64,000 nt of DNA from Micavibrio aeruginosavorus (GCA_016432265.1 CP066681.1:1266342-1330341); one strand, 5' to 3'. Positions 35,888 to 48,448 are shown, numbered from the stretch's first letter. Numbers and translations are program-made. Notes: generated from the letters alone by a model not told the origin.

Positions 35888-36529
35888 CTATTCGGAAGCG
35901 AGCGCCAGGTTGATGTTAAAAGGCGCGGGGGTACGTACCAGTTGATGATCGTCGACATCGAACTGCCAGACATGCCAGGGAAACAATGCCTGATCCGGCA
36001 CGGGTTCGAAATAATGCAGGTGGCAGTTCTGAATCTCCGACATCGCATATTCATATAAGAAGCCGATGGCGTGGAATAAGCCGCCATGCGCTACGATCAA
36101 GGGCGGGTTTTCTACATCGGATGTAATCAATATTTTTTTCAAGGCATGCCTGATGCGGTGAGCGAAGGTTTCTGTGGTTTCGCCGCCGGGTGGGGGGACG
36201 CCTGCCTTTAGCTGCGGCAGCACCTGCGCCCACGGCAGCCCGTCCCATACGCCCATATCGTGCTCGCGCAGGTCGAAATCGGGCACCATTTCGAGCGCCA
36301 GCCCTTGATTTAAAATATCAGCCGTATCGCGCGCGCGGATCATGGTGCTGTGATACACCCGCGAAGGCGGAGGCAGCATCCCCTTCTTCAGGAAAGGCGA
36401 AAGGCGCTGGGCCTGTTGCCGCCCGAGATCCGTCAGAGGGCTGTCAAAAAGCCCGCCAGCGGTGATGTGGCGCTCATTCGCCCGGCTCTGGCCGTGGCGG
36501 ATCAGGTAAAAAGGTTTGAGTGGCAGCAT
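35888..36529 (-). CDS. Histidine phosphatase family protein (phosphoglycerate mutase-like)
   Basis: About 213 residues with YLIRHGQSRAN (phosphorylated His in the RHG motif), STMIRARDTADIL and VAHGGLFHAI, which give the His-Arg-Glu-His active site. The start is uncertain: ATG 36529 begins close to the RHG strand, while a GTG at 36559 adds 10 residues but has poor spacing. The substrate cannot be told apart among phosphoglycerate, sugar phosphates and others from the sequence. Confidence 0.82.
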   Translation of the reverse strand: MLPLKPFYLIRHGQSRANERHITAGGLFDSPLTDLGRQQAQRLSPFLKKGMLPPPSRVYHSTMIRARDTADILNQGLALEMVPDFDLREHDMGVWDGLPWAQVLPQLKAGVPPPGGETTETFAHRIRHALKKILITSDVENPPLIVAHGGLFHAIGFLYEYAMSEIQNCHLHYFEPVPDQALFPWHVWQFDVDDHQLVRTPAPFNINLALASE

Positions 36530-36624
36530 AATAAGATATTTGAATCCGTTTTTGTTCACACCTTGCCGTTCATAATGGAGAACAATTCCTGTTATGCCAA
36601 GGCCATATTTGATAAGATTCAGAC

Positions 36625-37374
36625 ATGGAAATCTGGAAAGATCAGGGGATCGTCTTGAGTGTTCGCCCTCACGGGGAGAACGGTGCGGTGGTCGCGTTGC
36701 TGACCGAGCAGCATGGGCGGCATATCGGCTATGTGCGCGGGGCGCATTCGGCGAGGATGCGCGGATTATTGCAACCGGGCAATCTGGTCAGCGCCGAATG
36801 GGGATCGCGCGTGGCCGAGAGCATGGGCACGTTCGAGCTTGAATTGCACACGGCGCTGGCCGTGGCGGTCATGGATGATTCTCTGCGGCTGGGGGCGTTG
36901 CTTTCGGCTTGCGCATTGTGTGATGCGTCTTTACCGGAGAGGGAGAGCCATTGTGGCTTGTTCTATGGCATGCTGGCGTTGTTGCAGACGCTGGAAACGG
37001 AAAACTGGGGGCCGAGCTACGTGATGTGGGAACTGGCCTTCCTGCGGGAGCTAGGGTTTGGCATTGATGTAAGCAAGTGCGCCGCCGGGGGCGACTCGAA
37101 GACTTTGACTCATATTTCGCCAAAATCAGGCCGTGCGGTCAGCGCCAAAGCGGCGGAGCCTTATCTGGACAAATTGCTGACGTTGCCGCATTTCCTGCGC
37201 CCGCAGCGCAGCGGCGGCGACGATGCCGATGTGCTGACCGGTCTGCGGATGACGGCCTATTTCCTTGAACACTGGGCCTTCGTGCATCATACGCAAGGCC
37301 TGCCTGAATCCCGTGTGCGTTTTCAGGAGCGTTTTGCGCGTCTTTGCAGCCCTGTCGAAGCCGTTCCGGCTTGA
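36625..37374 (+). CDS. recO: DNA repair protein RecO
   Basis: 249 residues. The N-terminal OB fold (DQGIVLSVRPHGENGAVVALLTEQHGRHIGYVRGA) and the helical C-terminal part match RecO, which loads RecA onto SSB-coated DNA with RecR. The zinc-binding Cys set is not complete here, as in many RecO proteins. A weak ribosome site precedes the ATG. Confidence 0.88.
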   Translation: MEIWKDQGIVLSVRPHGENGAVVALLTEQHGRHIGYVRGAHSARMRGLLQPGNLVSAEWGSRVAESMGTFELELHTALAVAVMDDSLRLGALLSACALCDASLPERESHCGLFYGMLALLQTLETENWGPSYVMWELAFLRELGFGIDVSKCAAGGDSKTLTHISPKSGRAVSAKAAEPYLDKLLTLPHFLRPQRSGGDDADVLTGLRMTAYFLEHWAFVHHTQGLPESRVRFQERFARLCSPVEAVPA

Positions 37375-37431
37375 AATTTGACGTAACGCATCCCCCTTGT
37401 TAAGTTCGGCAGCAAGACAGCATGGAGAGAG

Positions 37432-38142
37432 ATGTTGCGTGAACCTAACGCCCTTTCAGGGAAATTTAAAAAATGGGCGTTTATGCCCATAGAAAAACTG
37501 GCGACTATCGCCCTAAAAGGGCTTGCGCATTATGAGTTCAATAAAATTTCCCGGGGGAACGTCGACCCCGGACAGGCGCATGACGGTATGATGCTTCAGG
37601 TCAGTTCGATGGTGCACGGAGCGGCAGATGTCGTATTGCCGAAGGCGGGCTTGGCAGCGGCGTTGGAAATACAGGATCTTGTACATCGCATTTTCTCCCG
37701 TGTATTCGAATCCAAGAAGAGTCGGTTTTTGACCGCCGGAAAAGGCGAGGCCTATATTCATGGCTTGCTGGAAACGCTTGCCCAGACTGACCAGATCGAA
37801 GATCCCGTTCTCGCTATAACGGCTGCGCCATTGGCAAGGCGCGTATCCGATATGATCCTCAATTTCCAGGATTCTGCATTTGATCCTGATGTAAATAAAA
37901 AGAATCCCGGATTGATTGATGCCTATGTTTTGGCTCTTATGGAGAGCTTCGATTACATGAAATCCGTCTATGGTGATGACGAGGCCAGAGAGAAAGTCAG
38001 GCCTGTGATGGAGCGTGCGATTCGAAGCGACCTCTTGTCGGATATTCTTAGGGCGCAATTTACGGGCAATCATAACCCTTCAGGCGTTTTATGGGGTAAG
38101 AAAGACTGGAAAACCCTTGAAAATCGGCTCTTTCCGGCTTGA
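37432..38142 (+). CDS. Hypothetical protein between recO and parC
   Basis: 236 residues, mostly helical, and not a family I recognise. There is no signal peptide or membrane helix. GGAGAGAG just before the ATG is a strong ribosome site and supports translation. Sparse motifs: VVLPKAGLAAALEIQDLVHRIF and DDEAREKVRPVMERAIRSD. It lies in the recO-parC interval and could be cotranscribed with parC (30-nt gap). Confidence 0.6.
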   Translation: MLREPNALSGKFKKWAFMPIEKLATIALKGLAHYEFNKISRGNVDPGQAHDGMMLQVSSMVHGAADVVLPKAGLAAALEIQDLVHRIFSRVFESKKSRFLTAGKGEAYIHGLLETLAQTDQIEDPVLAITAAPLARRVSDMILNFQDSAFDPDVNKKNPGLIDAYVLALMESFDYMKSVYGDDEAREKVRPVMERAIRSDLLSDILRAQFTGNHNPSGVLWGKKDWKTLENRLFPA

Positions 38143-38172
38143 AACATCTATCAAATCGGTTAAAACCTAGGC

Positions 38173-40431
38173 ATGGCTCGCAAAGGTAAATCGGGCGGCA
38201 CGACCGCCCCCATCGAACAGACAATCGTGGATCAGGCGATCACCGATATCCTGTCGGAGCGCTACTTGTCCTATGCGCTCTCCACGATTATGTCCCGCTC
38301 GCTTCCCGATGTCCGCGACGGCCTGAAGCCTGTGCATCGCCGCCTGATGTACGCGATGTATCAACTCAAACTCAAGCCCGATCAAAGCCCCAAGAAATCG
38401 GCGCGTGTGGTTGGTGATGTGATCGGTAAATTTCACCCGCACGGCGACCAATCGGTTTATGATGCGCTTGTTCGTCTGGCGCAGGATTTTGCCGTGCGCT
38501 ATCCGTTGGTCGACGGGCAGGGCAATTTCGGCAACATCGATGGCGATAACGCCGCTGCGATGCGTTATACCGAGGCGCGCCTGACCAAGGTTGCGGAATT
38601 GCTGATGGAAGGGATCGATGAAAACGCCGTCGATTTCCGCCCGACCTATGACGGTGAGGGCAGCGAGCCGATCGTCATGCCCGCGAACTTCCCCAACCTG
38701 CTGGCGAACGGCTCGTCCGGGATCGCCGTCGGCATGGCTACCAACATTCCCCCCCATAACGTCGCCGAATTATGCGAGGCGATGGAGATGATGCTGGATC
38801 AGGACGACACCACCGTCGAGCAGCTTTGCAAAATCGTCAAAGGCCCGGATTTCCCGACAGGCGGCACGCTGGTTGAGCCGAAGGAGAATATCCTTGAGGC
38901 CTATAAGACCGGCAAAGGGTCATTCCGCCTGCGCGCCAAATGGGAGGTGGAAGAAGGCAAGGGCGGCGCATGGAATATCGTCGTCACCGAGATTCCCTAT
39001 CAGGTGCAAAAATCCAGGTTGATCGAAAAAATAGCGGAGCTGATCACCACCAAGAAACTGCCGATGCTGGATGATGTGCGTGATGAAAGCGCCGAAGATA
39101 TCCGCCTTGTTCTGGTGCCCAAATCGCGCAATATCGAGCCCGAATTGCTGATGGAAGCGCTCTATCGCAATTGCGATCTTGAAATTCGCTTTGCCATGAA
39201 CATGAACGTTCTTGACGGCGGCCTTGTGCCCAGGGTGATGAACCTGAAGGAGGTGTTGCAGGCGTGGCTGAACCACCGTCAGGAAGTGCTGGTGCGGCGT
39301 TCGCATTTCCGTCTTGAGCAGGTGATGCACCGTTTGGAGGTGTTGGCCGGCTATCTGATCGTTTACCTGAATATCGATGAAGTGATCCGCATTATCCGTG
39401 AATCGGACGAACCCAAGCCGGAACTGATGAAGGCTTTCGATCTGACCGATGTGCAGGCCGAAGCGATTTTGAATATGCGTCTGCGCTCCTTGCGCAAGCT
39501 TGAGGAGATGGAGCTGAAGCGCGAGCATAACGACCTCTCGAAAGAGCGGGATTCGCTGCAAGCCCTGCTGAAATCAGAGGCCAGACAGTGGAAGGAAATT
39601 CGCAAGCAGATCGGCACGATTAAGGAACTTTTCGGTTCGAGCACTGCTTTGGGCGCACGCCGTACGAAGATTGGCAAGGCGCCGAGCCTCGTGGCGATCG
39701 AGCAGATCGATGATGCTTTAACCGAAAAAGAGCCGATCACGGTGATTTGTTCGGCCAAGGGCTGGATCAAGGCGATGAAAGGCCATGAGCACAATCCGAA
39801 GGATTTCACCTACAAGGACGGCGATCGCGCCCGCTTCGTGATCGAGGCGATGACGAACGACAAGCTGATCGCGTTTGGCACCAACGGCCGTTTCTACACG
39901 ATTTCCTGTGACAAATTGCCGCCGGGGCGCGGTTTTGGCGAGCCGGTGCGATTGATGGTCGATTTGCCGAATGACTCTGACCTGGCGGCGCTGATGGTTT
40001 ATAACCCGGAGGCCAGATTGCTGGTGGCTTCTGAAGACGGGCGCGGTTTTATCGTGCCGGAGAAAGACGTTCTGGCCCAGACCAAGAATGGCAAGCAGAT
40101 CCTTAACGTTGATGAAAAAGCTGAGGCCAAGGTGTGCCTTCGTGTCGGCGCGGATCATAATTATATCGCGACCATAGGCACCAACCGCAAGATGCTGGTG
40201 TTCCCGCTGGAGCAAATCCCGGAAATGACCAAAGGCAAGGGCGTGATCCTGCAAAAATTCAAGGAGGGGCGTCTGGGCGATGCGCGTACTTTCAACCTGA
40301 AGGCGGGACTGACCTATCGCTCCGGCTCATCCGAGGCCAAGGTCGACAATATCAAGCCGTGGATCGCCGAGCGGGCGCAGGCCGGCAAGCTGCCGCCAAA
40401 CGGTTTCCCGAAATCAGGTAAGTTCGATTGA
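38173..40431 (+). CDS. parC: DNA topoisomerase IV subunit A
   Basis: 752 residues. ParC cuts and rejoins DNA to decatenate chromosomes. [30 protein letters not shown] and the winged-helix region with the catalytic Tyr in [10 protein letters not shown] are typical. The C-terminal beta-pinwheel is short and ends after about 750 residues, as in ParC rather than GyrA. It is quinolone-target-type; the resistance-determining region reads [28 protein letters not shown], with no obvious unusual change. parE is not in the window. It overlaps the convergent aminoacyltransferase gene by 18 nt. Confidence 0.94.
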   Translation: MARKGKSGGTTAPIEQTIVDQAITDILSERYLSYALSTIMSRSLPDVRDGLKPVHRRLMYAMYQLKLKPDQSPKKSARVVGDVIGKFHPHGDQSVYDALVRLAQDFAVRYPLVDGQGNFGNIDGDNAAAMRYTEARLTKVAELLMEGIDENAVDFRPTYDGEGSEPIVMPANFPNLLANGSSGIAVGMATNIPPHNVAELCEAMEMMLDQDDTTVEQLCKIVKGPDFPTGGTLVEPKENILEAYKTGKGSFRLRAKWEVEEGKGGAWNIVVTEIPYQVQKSRLIEKIAELITTKKLPMLDDVRDESAEDIRLVLVPKSRNIEPELLMEALYRNCDLEIRFAMNMNVLDGGLVPRVMNLKEVLQAWLNHRQEVLVRRSHFRLEQVMHRLEVLAGYLIVYLNIDEVIRIIRESDEPKPELMKAFDLTDVQAEAILNMRLRSLRKLEEMELKREHNDLSKERDSLQALLKSEARQWKEIRKQIGTIKELFGSSTALGARRTKIGKAPSLVAIEQIDDALTEKEPITVICSAKGWIKAMKGHEHNPKDFTYKDGDRARFVIEAMTNDKLIAFGTNGRFYTISCDKLPPGRGFGEPVRLMVDLPNDSDLAALMVYNPEARLLVASEDGRGFIVPEKDVLAQTKNGKQILNVDEKAEAKVCLRVGADHNYIATIGTNRKMLVFPLEQIPEMTKGKGVILQKFKEGRLGDARTFNLKAGLTYRSGSSEAKVDNIKPWIAERAQAGKLPPNGFPKSGKFD

Positions 40432-41208
40432 TAGCTTCTCCGGCACCGGAAGATGCGGCGCGGCGGTGTGGTGTCCAGGGTCGAAGGGAACCCATTCGCC
40501 GTTGATGAACGCTTCGAGCGGCTGGAACTGCTTTTTATAGTCAAGCGCCGGGCTGTTTTTAACCCAATAACCGATATAGATGTGTTTTACATTGCCGCGC
40601 TGCCGGGCGTGTTCGATTAACTTCAACAGGCCGTAGCGCCCGAAGCTGTGGTTTTGCGACAGGGCGGGATCGTAGACCTGATGCGCGGCGTAGAGACTGT
40701 CGCCGTAGTCGTCGTAGTACATTACCGCGTGCAGGTTCTTCCCACCCATATCGCTGATGGTTTGCGTGTGCGAGCGAGCCCTGGCGATAAGCTGGTACAC
40801 CGGCTCGGTAAAGGGTTGATCGCATCCAAGGCGCCTTATGCGCGCGGCAAAATGCAGCAGATAGAGCGCAAATTGTTCGATGCTGTATCGGGTCGGGGTC
40901 TGCGCAGTGGCGTAATTTCGATTGCGGTGCATCAGCTTGCGTTCACTGGCGGAAAATTTGTAGTCGGACACGACGATGCGCAACTGGATACAGGAATTGC
41001 AGAGCGGGCAATTATTGGCGCTCATCATGCCGGGTAGAACGTTGTTTTCGTAACCGTGTTCCATCAGGCCTTTTTTAACGGCGCGGTTGGTTTCTTCGTC
41101 GGTGCCTTCCGGGGTATGAATGCCGATCAGGCGGCGGGTCTGTCCCGGCGACATGGTGCAGGCCGAGCTTTTGTGAAATTCCCTGTTGATCAGAATTATT
41201 TTTTTCAT
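40414..41208 (-). CDS. bpt: Aminoacyl-tRNA-protein transferase (Ate1/Bpt family)
   Basis: 264 residues. It transfers leucine or arginine from tRNA to the N-terminus of proteins with Asp/Glu, marking them for degradation. The N-terminal Cys pattern ([20 protein letters not shown]) and the C-terminal GYWV motif ([19 protein letters not shown]) are typical of the family. Which amino acid is used (Bpt uses Leu, Ate1 Arg) is not decided from the sequence. It overlaps the end of parC. Confidence 0.88.
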   Translation of the reverse strand: MKKIILINREFHKSSACTMSPGQTRRLIGIHTPEGTDEETNRAVKKGLMEHGYENNVLPGMMSANNCPLCNSCIQLRIVVSDYKFSASERKLMHRNRNYATAQTPTRYSIEQFALYLLHFAARIRRLGCDQPFTEPVYQLIARARSHTQTISDMGGKNLHAVMYYDDYGDSLYAAHQVYDPALSQNHSFGRYGLLKLIEHARQRGNVKHIYIGYWVKNSPALDYKKQFQPLEAFINGEWVPFDPGHHTAAPHLPVPEKLSIELT

Positions 41209-41269
41209 TGGCCGTCATCATAATCAGATCACGGCAAAGGCGCAATTTGCGCCGCAGCATTCACGGGAA

Positions 41270-42289
41270 TCAGGGGAACTGCACTGCGCCTTGCGACTTC
41301 TTGAAAGTTTCAATCTGCTTCTTCATGTCGGTTTCAAGCTGCGATCCTTCTTTGACCTTATCTTTGAAGGCGCCGCGTTCATAAGCTTGTGTCATGGTCT
41401 CTTTGAGAAGGATAATGCTGATGCGGCGGTTGCGCGGGTCGAGCGGTTTATCGGGCAGGAGGTGGTCACGGTCGGCCTTGCCCATCACGTTTTGCAGCCG
41501 CGTTTCCGGGATATTCGTTTGCAGCAATATGCGCCGTGTCGAATTGGCGCGGTCGGCGGAGAGTTCCCAGTTGGTATAAGTTGCGCCGGGGCCGTATTGA
41601 TAGCTGTCGGTGTGTCCGCGCACAGACAGGTCGTTTGGCAGCTTGAGAATGATCTGCGCGACCTTGCTCATCAGCTTGCGGGTGTAGTCGTACATTTCGG
41701 CGCTGCCGCTGGCGAACATCGGGCGGCCTTCCTGATCGATGACCTGAATGCGCAACCCTTCGGGTGTGATATCCATCAGTACGTTCTTCATTAATTCTTT
41801 GAGTTCCGGGTCGTTTTTTAAGGCTTCTTCGATTTGCTCTTTAGCTTCCTCGAAGCGCTTCTCCTCTTCTTTCCTGAATTCCTCTTCGAGTTTTTGCAGT
41901 TCGCCTTCGGAAAATTCCGGGTTGTCGACGCCGGTGCTGCCAGCTTTGCTGGCAGAGCGTGTTGCGCCTGAAGCGCGCGGGGCTGTCACCGGCTGGGTCA
42001 TATTGGCCATAGCTCCTTCGGTGGTGACGGTCAGGCCGCCCAAAACCCCGCCCGAACCGCTGACGGCATTCGATAGCTCCGGGTGCGTTGGGTCGAAATA
42101 ATTGGCGATGGCGTTTTTGGCCTCGTCAGTGGTGACGTTCAAAAGCCACAGCAGCAGGAAGAAGGCCATCATTGCTGTCACGAAATCGGCGTAGGCAACT
42201 TTCCAGGCGCCGCCATGGTGGCCGCCGCCGCCTTTCTTGATTTTTTTGATAATGATGGGCTGGAGCTCTTCGTCCTTCTTCTTGGCCAC
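41270..42289 (-). CDS. motB: Flagellar motor stator protein MotB
   Basis: 339 residues. A single membrane helix (YADFVTAMMAFFLLLWLLNV) carries the proton-binding Asp, and the C-terminal OmpA-like domain (VRGHTDSYQYG, LSADRANSTRRIL) anchors the stator to peptidoglycan. The Lys/Glu-rich middle is the plug and linker. It is 12 nt downstream of motA. Confidence 0.93.
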   Translation of the reverse strand: MAKKKDEELQPIIIKKIKKGGGGHHGGAWKVAYADFVTAMMAFFLLLWLLNVTTDEAKNAIANYFDPTHPELSNAVSGSGGVLGGLTVTTEGAMANMTQPVTAPRASGATRSASKAGSTGVDNPEFSEGELQKLEEEFRKEEEKRFEEAKEQIEEALKNDPELKELMKNVLMDITPEGLRIQVIDQEGRPMFASGSAEMYDYTRKLMSKVAQIILKLPNDLSVRGHTDSYQYGPGATYTNWELSADRANSTRRILLQTNIPETRLQNVMGKADRDHLLPDKPLDPRNRRISIILLKETMTQAYERGAFKDKVKEGSQLETDMKKQIETFKKSQGAVQFP

Positions 42290-42301
42290 GATCTGGGCTC
42301 C

Positions 42302-43168
42302 TTAGCTCGGGCTGGGGAGTTCGTTGAGTTTCTCTTCCAGCTCTATGAAAGTCGGCTGCACGTTATGCGGCAAAAACTTGCGGGCGAACTCGACGGCGAC
42401 CTGCGGCGCGGCCCCCTGAAGGAAGGCGATGATCGATACCTTCATGCAACGGTAGTAGAGAACTTCCGATTCAGCCCGGGATTTGAGGGCGCCCGCTGTC
42501 GGGCCAATAAAGCCATAGGCCAGAAACACGCCAAGGAAAGTACCCACGAGCGCGCCGCCGATCATTTTGCCGAGGATTTCAGGCGGTTCGGTGATCGAGC
42601 CCATGGTCTTGATAACGCCCAGAACGGCCGCCACGATCCCCAGCGCCGGAATGCCGTCGGCCATAGTTTGAACGGCGTGGGAGGGGTGTTCTTTTTCATG
42701 GGTCAGGGATTCGATTTCCTCGTCCATCAACGCCTCGATCTCATGCGGATTTTCATTGCCCAGGGAAATGATGCGCAGATAGTCGCAGACGAAAGTGATG
42801 GCGTGATGGTTGCCCATAAATCCGGGGAATTGTTTGAACAACTCGCTGTTTTCAGGGTCTTCGATATGCGACTCCAAAGCCAGCCAGCCTTTGGTGCGCG
42901 CCAGTTTGAACAGCATATACATGACACTGAGCAGTTCCATGTACGAAGCCTTGTTATGCGCTTCAGGTTTTATAATGCAACTGAGGCTCGACAATGTCGA
43001 TTTGATTACGTGCCCCGTGTTGGCGATAATGAAGGCGCCGATGGCGCAGCCCATAATCGTCAGCAATTCATGAGGGGCGGCATGGATAATCGGCGCAAGC
43101 TTCCCGCCGCCCAGCATGTAACCGCCGAACGTACAAACGATGACAACTATAAAGCCGACAAACTTCAT
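42302..43168 (-). CDS. motA: Flagellar motor stator protein MotA
   Basis: 288 residues with four membrane helices. The cytoplasmic loop contains the Arg/Glu-rich area that contacts FliG (around EIEALMDEEIESLTHEKEHPSHA) and the last two helices are GIPALGIVAAVLGVIKTMG and LVGTFLGVFLAYGFIGPTA. It conducts protons with MotB. The start MKFVGFIVVIVCTFGGYMLGG is characteristic. No rest of a flagellar cluster is in the window. Confidence 0.95.
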   Translation of the reverse strand: MKFVGFIVVIVCTFGGYMLGGGKLAPIIHAAPHELLTIMGCAIGAFIIANTGHVIKSTLSSLSCIIKPEAHNKASYMELLSVMYMLFKLARTKGWLALESHIEDPENSELFKQFPGFMGNHHAITFVCDYLRIISLGNENPHEIEALMDEEIESLTHEKEHPSHAVQTMADGIPALGIVAAVLGVIKTMGSITEPPEILGKMIGGALVGTFLGVFLAYGFIGPTAGALKSRAESEVLYYRCMKVSIIAFLQGAAPQVAVEFARKFLPHNVQPTFIELEEKLNELPSPS

Positions 43169-43329
43169 GACAGAGCCAAAGAAATCCTTTCTTTGCCGCC
43201 TAAGGCGGGTGCGAATCTCATACCCGGAGCGCGCTATAATAATCTATGGTTTGAGGGTGCCAGAAAAGCCTTAAGAGATTGTAACTATTCTTTTATCCCC
43301 GCGATTATTGCCTTGCAAATAACGGGCCA

Positions 43330-44979
43330 TTATAGCGGGGGAATGTTCTTGCGTGCGACCTGGGGATCGAAATCCGGTTTGGGCAGGGGTTTCGAGTACA
43401 GAAACCCTTGAGCCAGAGGAATTCTCATTTCCTTAATCATGCGCGCCTGCTCGATAGTTTCGATGACTTCGGCAATTACCGTAATATTCAAATCCTGACA
43501 CATGCGAGCCAGGTTGCGCACCATCACCGCATCGCGCTGGCTGCTGAGGAGCTTGCGGGTGTATTGCCCGTCGATTTTCAGGTAGTCGACATGAAGTTTT
43601 TGAAGGTACTGGAATGAGGCCGCGCCGGCGCCGAAATCGTCCAGACACATTTTGAAACCGCGTTCCTGCATGATCTTGATAAAGTTATTGACCAGATCCA
43701 GCTCCTTGATTTCCGTCGACTCCGTGATTTCGAAAATCATCCGGTCGGCAAGGTGCTTGTTCAGATCAAGCTTGGCCAAAAGGGTTTTGAAGAACTGCTC
43801 GTTCTGGATCGACTGGCCCGAGAGGTTGATGGCGAATTTGGTGCGGCGGCCTTGCGATTTGTAAAGCAAGTAATTGATGGCGCGTTCGCACACCGCTATG
43901 TCGAAGTCGGGCGCCATGCCGATGTCTTCACCGAAGATAATCCATTCCTGTGTTGATCCCTGATCCTTGAAGCGCGCCAGCATTTCGTAGTGTGAGACTT
44001 CAAGGGTGTCTATATCGACGATGGGCTGGTAATGGAAATCAAAATTGAGTTGCTCTATCATCGCCTTGAACTGCTGGATCTTGTGGGCGTTGGCGGTGAC
44101 GTAGGCTTTGAATCCGGAATTCAGCGTTTCGATGTTCAGCGAAGTGCCTTTGCGCTCGAACTCGTTGATGGTGTAGACAAGGGCTTTACTGGTTTCGCGT
44201 TCGCTGAGCGACTGAATATCCGCCTGCACGGTCTTGCCTTTGACTTCTATGGCGTCCTCGCCGGACGCGCGTTCGGTCGCCAGTTGTGTCAATTGTTCCA
44301 GCAGCGAGTCTGTTGTCACCGAGCGGTCATGAATGATGCTGTAGCGTCCGTCGTCGATCTCGGCGGCGGCGTGACCGTCGGCCGATTGCGAACAAAGCAA
44401 TTCGGTGAGGGCCTCGCGGAATTCGCTCCACCAGTCCTCTCCCATCTTGTTTTTGATTTCCGAGATATTCTCGATGTCGAGAAGCGTCATATCGACATCC
44501 TGTCCCATGGTGCGGGCTACATTGATGGTATCCTGCGCGGCGATCAGGAAATTGTCCTTGTCCAGCAGCTTGTACTCTTCATTGCGGGCAACGGCATCGG
44601 ACAGATGAACCATCATCGTGTTGGAGAAACCGAGAGTAAGATAGAGTTTTTCTGTGCCGGGCATTTTGATCCCGGTAAGGATGGCCTTTTGCCCGTTACC
44701 CAACGTTTGATCAAGCGTGACAAGATAGGGGCCGCAGCGTTCTCCGGCGCGGGCGCGGGACTGCATTTGCAGCAACGTACGACGATCATGGGCGCTGAAT
44801 ACAGAAAGCCAGTTCTGCCCGACCAGAATATTTTCGTTGATCCCGGTCAGCGAACGGGCGGCGCCAAGGGCAAAATCGATCAGGCCCGCTTCGTCGACTT
44901 CAAGAAACAGGTCGGCGGAAGCGAAGGAGAAGGCGAGAAACCTGTCCCGTTGCAGTTTGAGGTTGGCAGTTTTGTCCAT
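43330..44979 (-). CDS. PAS - degenerate GGDEF - EAL protein upstream of motAB
   Basis: 549 residues. The first about 120 residues look like a PAS domain (ADLFLEVDEAGLIDFALG). The GGDEF-like part (residues about 155-250) reads DDGRYSII at its signature, so it should have no cyclase activity. The EAL domain keeps the key residues: YEMLARF, INLSGQS, FEITEST, LDDFGAG, KIDGQY, AEVIET and QGFLYSKP. It would degrade c-di-GMP. It lies 161 nt upstream of motA on the same strand, so c-di-GMP control of the motor is an attractive but unproven link. Confidence 0.87.
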   Translation of the reverse strand: MDKTANLKLQRDRFLAFSFASADLFLEVDEAGLIDFALGAARSLTGINENILVGQNWLSVFSAHDRRTLLQMQSRARAGERCGPYLVTLDQTLGNGQKAILTGIKMPGTEKLYLTLGFSNTMMVHLSDAVARNEEYKLLDKDNFLIAAQDTINVARTMGQDVDMTLLDIENISEIKNKMGEDWWSEFREALTELLCSQSADGHAAAEIDDGRYSIIHDRSVTTDSLLEQLTQLATERASGEDAIEVKGKTVQADIQSLSERETSKALVYTINEFERKGTSLNIETLNSGFKAYVTANAHKIQQFKAMIEQLNFDFHYQPIVDIDTLEVSHYEMLARFKDQGSTQEWIIFGEDIGMAPDFDIAVCERAINYLLYKSQGRRTKFAINLSGQSIQNEQFFKTLLAKLDLNKHLADRMIFEITESTEIKELDLVNNFIKIMQERGFKMCLDDFGAGAASFQYLQKLHVDYLKIDGQYTRKLLSSQRDAVMVRNLARMCQDLNITVIAEVIETIEQARMIKEMRIPLAQGFLYSKPLPKPDFDPQVARKNIPPL

Positions 44980-45100
44980 GAATCCGAATCGCCTGTTACC
45001 AGTTTAAGTCTGACACAGGAAATTTACGAATTAATAAAGGAGCTTAGCCGGAATTTCCGGATTTTGCCCCACTCAGAAAATCGGCGGAATTCTGCGGTTT

Positions 45101-47282
<2,182 letters not shown>

Positions 47283-47393
47283 AATCGGCTCCAACTGCGT
47301 TATCATTTTGATAATAAAGCTATATTACTCTGGTAATGAGGCAGTCCTGCCTGTCCCTGGAATATCCCTGAAACCGACTCTGGAGTGTGAAAC
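47283..47393. promoter_or_regulatory. Intergenic region before the LdtR-like regulator, with two palindromes
   Basis: 110 nt contain TTATCA-TTT-TGATAA (47300-47314) and ATTAC-TCTG-GTAAT (47324-47337). Both are perfect inverted repeats. TGCGTTATCATT at 47296-47307 is one of three copies of a shared motif. They are good candidates for autoregulation. Confidence 0.5.
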
Positions 47394-47873
47394 GTGACCG
47401 CGACAGCTTACTATGATGCGATCCAACTGATTGAGCGCCTACACCGCCATTTCCTCGACGTGCTTAAAATCGAGCTCGATCGCAAGGGGATTCAGGATAT
47501 CAACAACGTCCAGAGCATGATCCTCTTCAATATCGGCGACGATGAAATGACGGTGGGGGAACTGACTATCCGCGGTTACTATCTGGGCTCGAACGTTTCT
47601 TACAACGTCAAGAAGATGGTGGAGAACGGTTACCTGATTCAGGAACGTTCTGTCCATGACAAACGCTCTATCCGCGTGCGCCTCTCCGATAAGGGGAAAA
47701 AGCTCTGCGATCTGATCACGGCGATGTTCAAACGTCATGAAGACATGCTCAAAGGCACCGATATTACGGACGCCCGCCTTACGGATGTCAACAATTCGCT
47801 GAAGATGGTCGAACGATTTTGGGCCAGCCAGACCAATTTTGGTTCGCTTGCGCCCGAAGATCTTGAATTCTGA
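47394..47873 (+). CDS. ldtR: LdtR-like MarR family transcriptional regulator
   Basis: 159 residues starting at a GTG. AYYDAIQLIERLHRHFLDVLKIELDRKG and the winged helix TVGELTIRGYYLGSNVSYNVKKMVENGY ... VHDKRSIRVRLSDKG match a MarR family kept across Alphaproteobacteria, represented by LdtR of Liberibacter, which activates an L,D-transpeptidase gene. Ligand and targets in this organism are unknown. The small promoter region holds two palindromes, and a matching motif lies in front of the L,D-transpeptidase gene at 33298. Confidence 0.8.
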   Translation: MTATAYYDAIQLIERLHRHFLDVLKIELDRKGIQDINNVQSMILFNIGDDEMTVGELTIRGYYLGSNVSYNVKKMVENGYLIQERSVHDKRSIRVRLSDKGKKLCDLITAMFKRHEDMLKGTDITDARLTDVNNSLKMVERFWASQTNFGSLAPEDLEF

Positions 47874-47896
47874 AGAAAAGGGCGAGGGTGTTGAGC

Positions 47897-48448
47897 ATGG
47901 ATAAAAACGCATCCTCGGACAAGCCGGCAGGCGGCTCACGGGTTCATTTTCCGATAGAGGGCCACTCGATCTGGCCGGTTATTCTGTGGGTGCTGCTGTT
48001 CAGCTCAATGGCGGCGATTTTTGCGATTGGCCTTACTCTCAATATGCTGGAAATTGGCAATTTGCCGCTCGACAAAAGCGCCATTACCGCTTTGGTCGCA
48101 GGATTTCTGGTGCTTGAATATGTGGCGATCCTGAAGCTTATCGTGCCGAACATGACCGATTACGGGCGTTATCGTATCTATGCCGACCGTGTCGATTTTT
48201 TTCCCTTGGTGCTTATGGGGCTGGGCGTGACGGAGCAATCCCGGCCCGAGCCGGTGACGGCGTTCAAGGGTGTGCGTATTTCAATATGCATCGGCAAAAA
48301 CAAGCCGACGTTCTACCGTGTCGATCTCGTTCATCCGGCAAAGGGCAAGACGCTAAAGCTGAAGTACTTCATGGATATGCCGGACGCCCGGATTTTCGCG
48401 TGCGAACTGGCCGATGCGATGAAGCTGGTGGTTATGCCGTCGGATTGA
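47897..48448 (+). CDS. Membrane hypothetical protein
   Basis: 183 residues, two membrane helices (IWPVILWVLLFSSMAAIFAIGL and ITALVAGFLVLEYVAILKL) and a C-terminal soluble part (RIYADRVDFFPLVL...YRVDLVHPAKGKTLKLKY) with a PH-domain-like strand pattern. I recognise no specific family. The ATG at 47897 has GAGGG upstream and is preferred to the GTG at 47888. It follows the LdtR-like gene by 23 nt. Confidence 0.65.
   Translation: MDKNASSDKPAGGSRVHFPIEGHSIWPVILWVLLFSSMAAIFAIGLTLNMLEIGNLPLDKSAITALVAGFLVLEYVAILKLIVPNMTDYGRYRIYADRVDFFPLVLMGLGVTEQSRPEPVTAFKGVRISICIGKNKPTFYRVDLVHPAKGKTLKLKYFMDMPDARIFACELADAMKLVVMPSD

Noticed and set aside
42083..43411. 442-codon + strand open frame opposite motA/motB
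   Set aside because: It lies over the convincing motA and start of motB. Its sequence shows no family motif and it has the biased composition of a codon-phase shadow.
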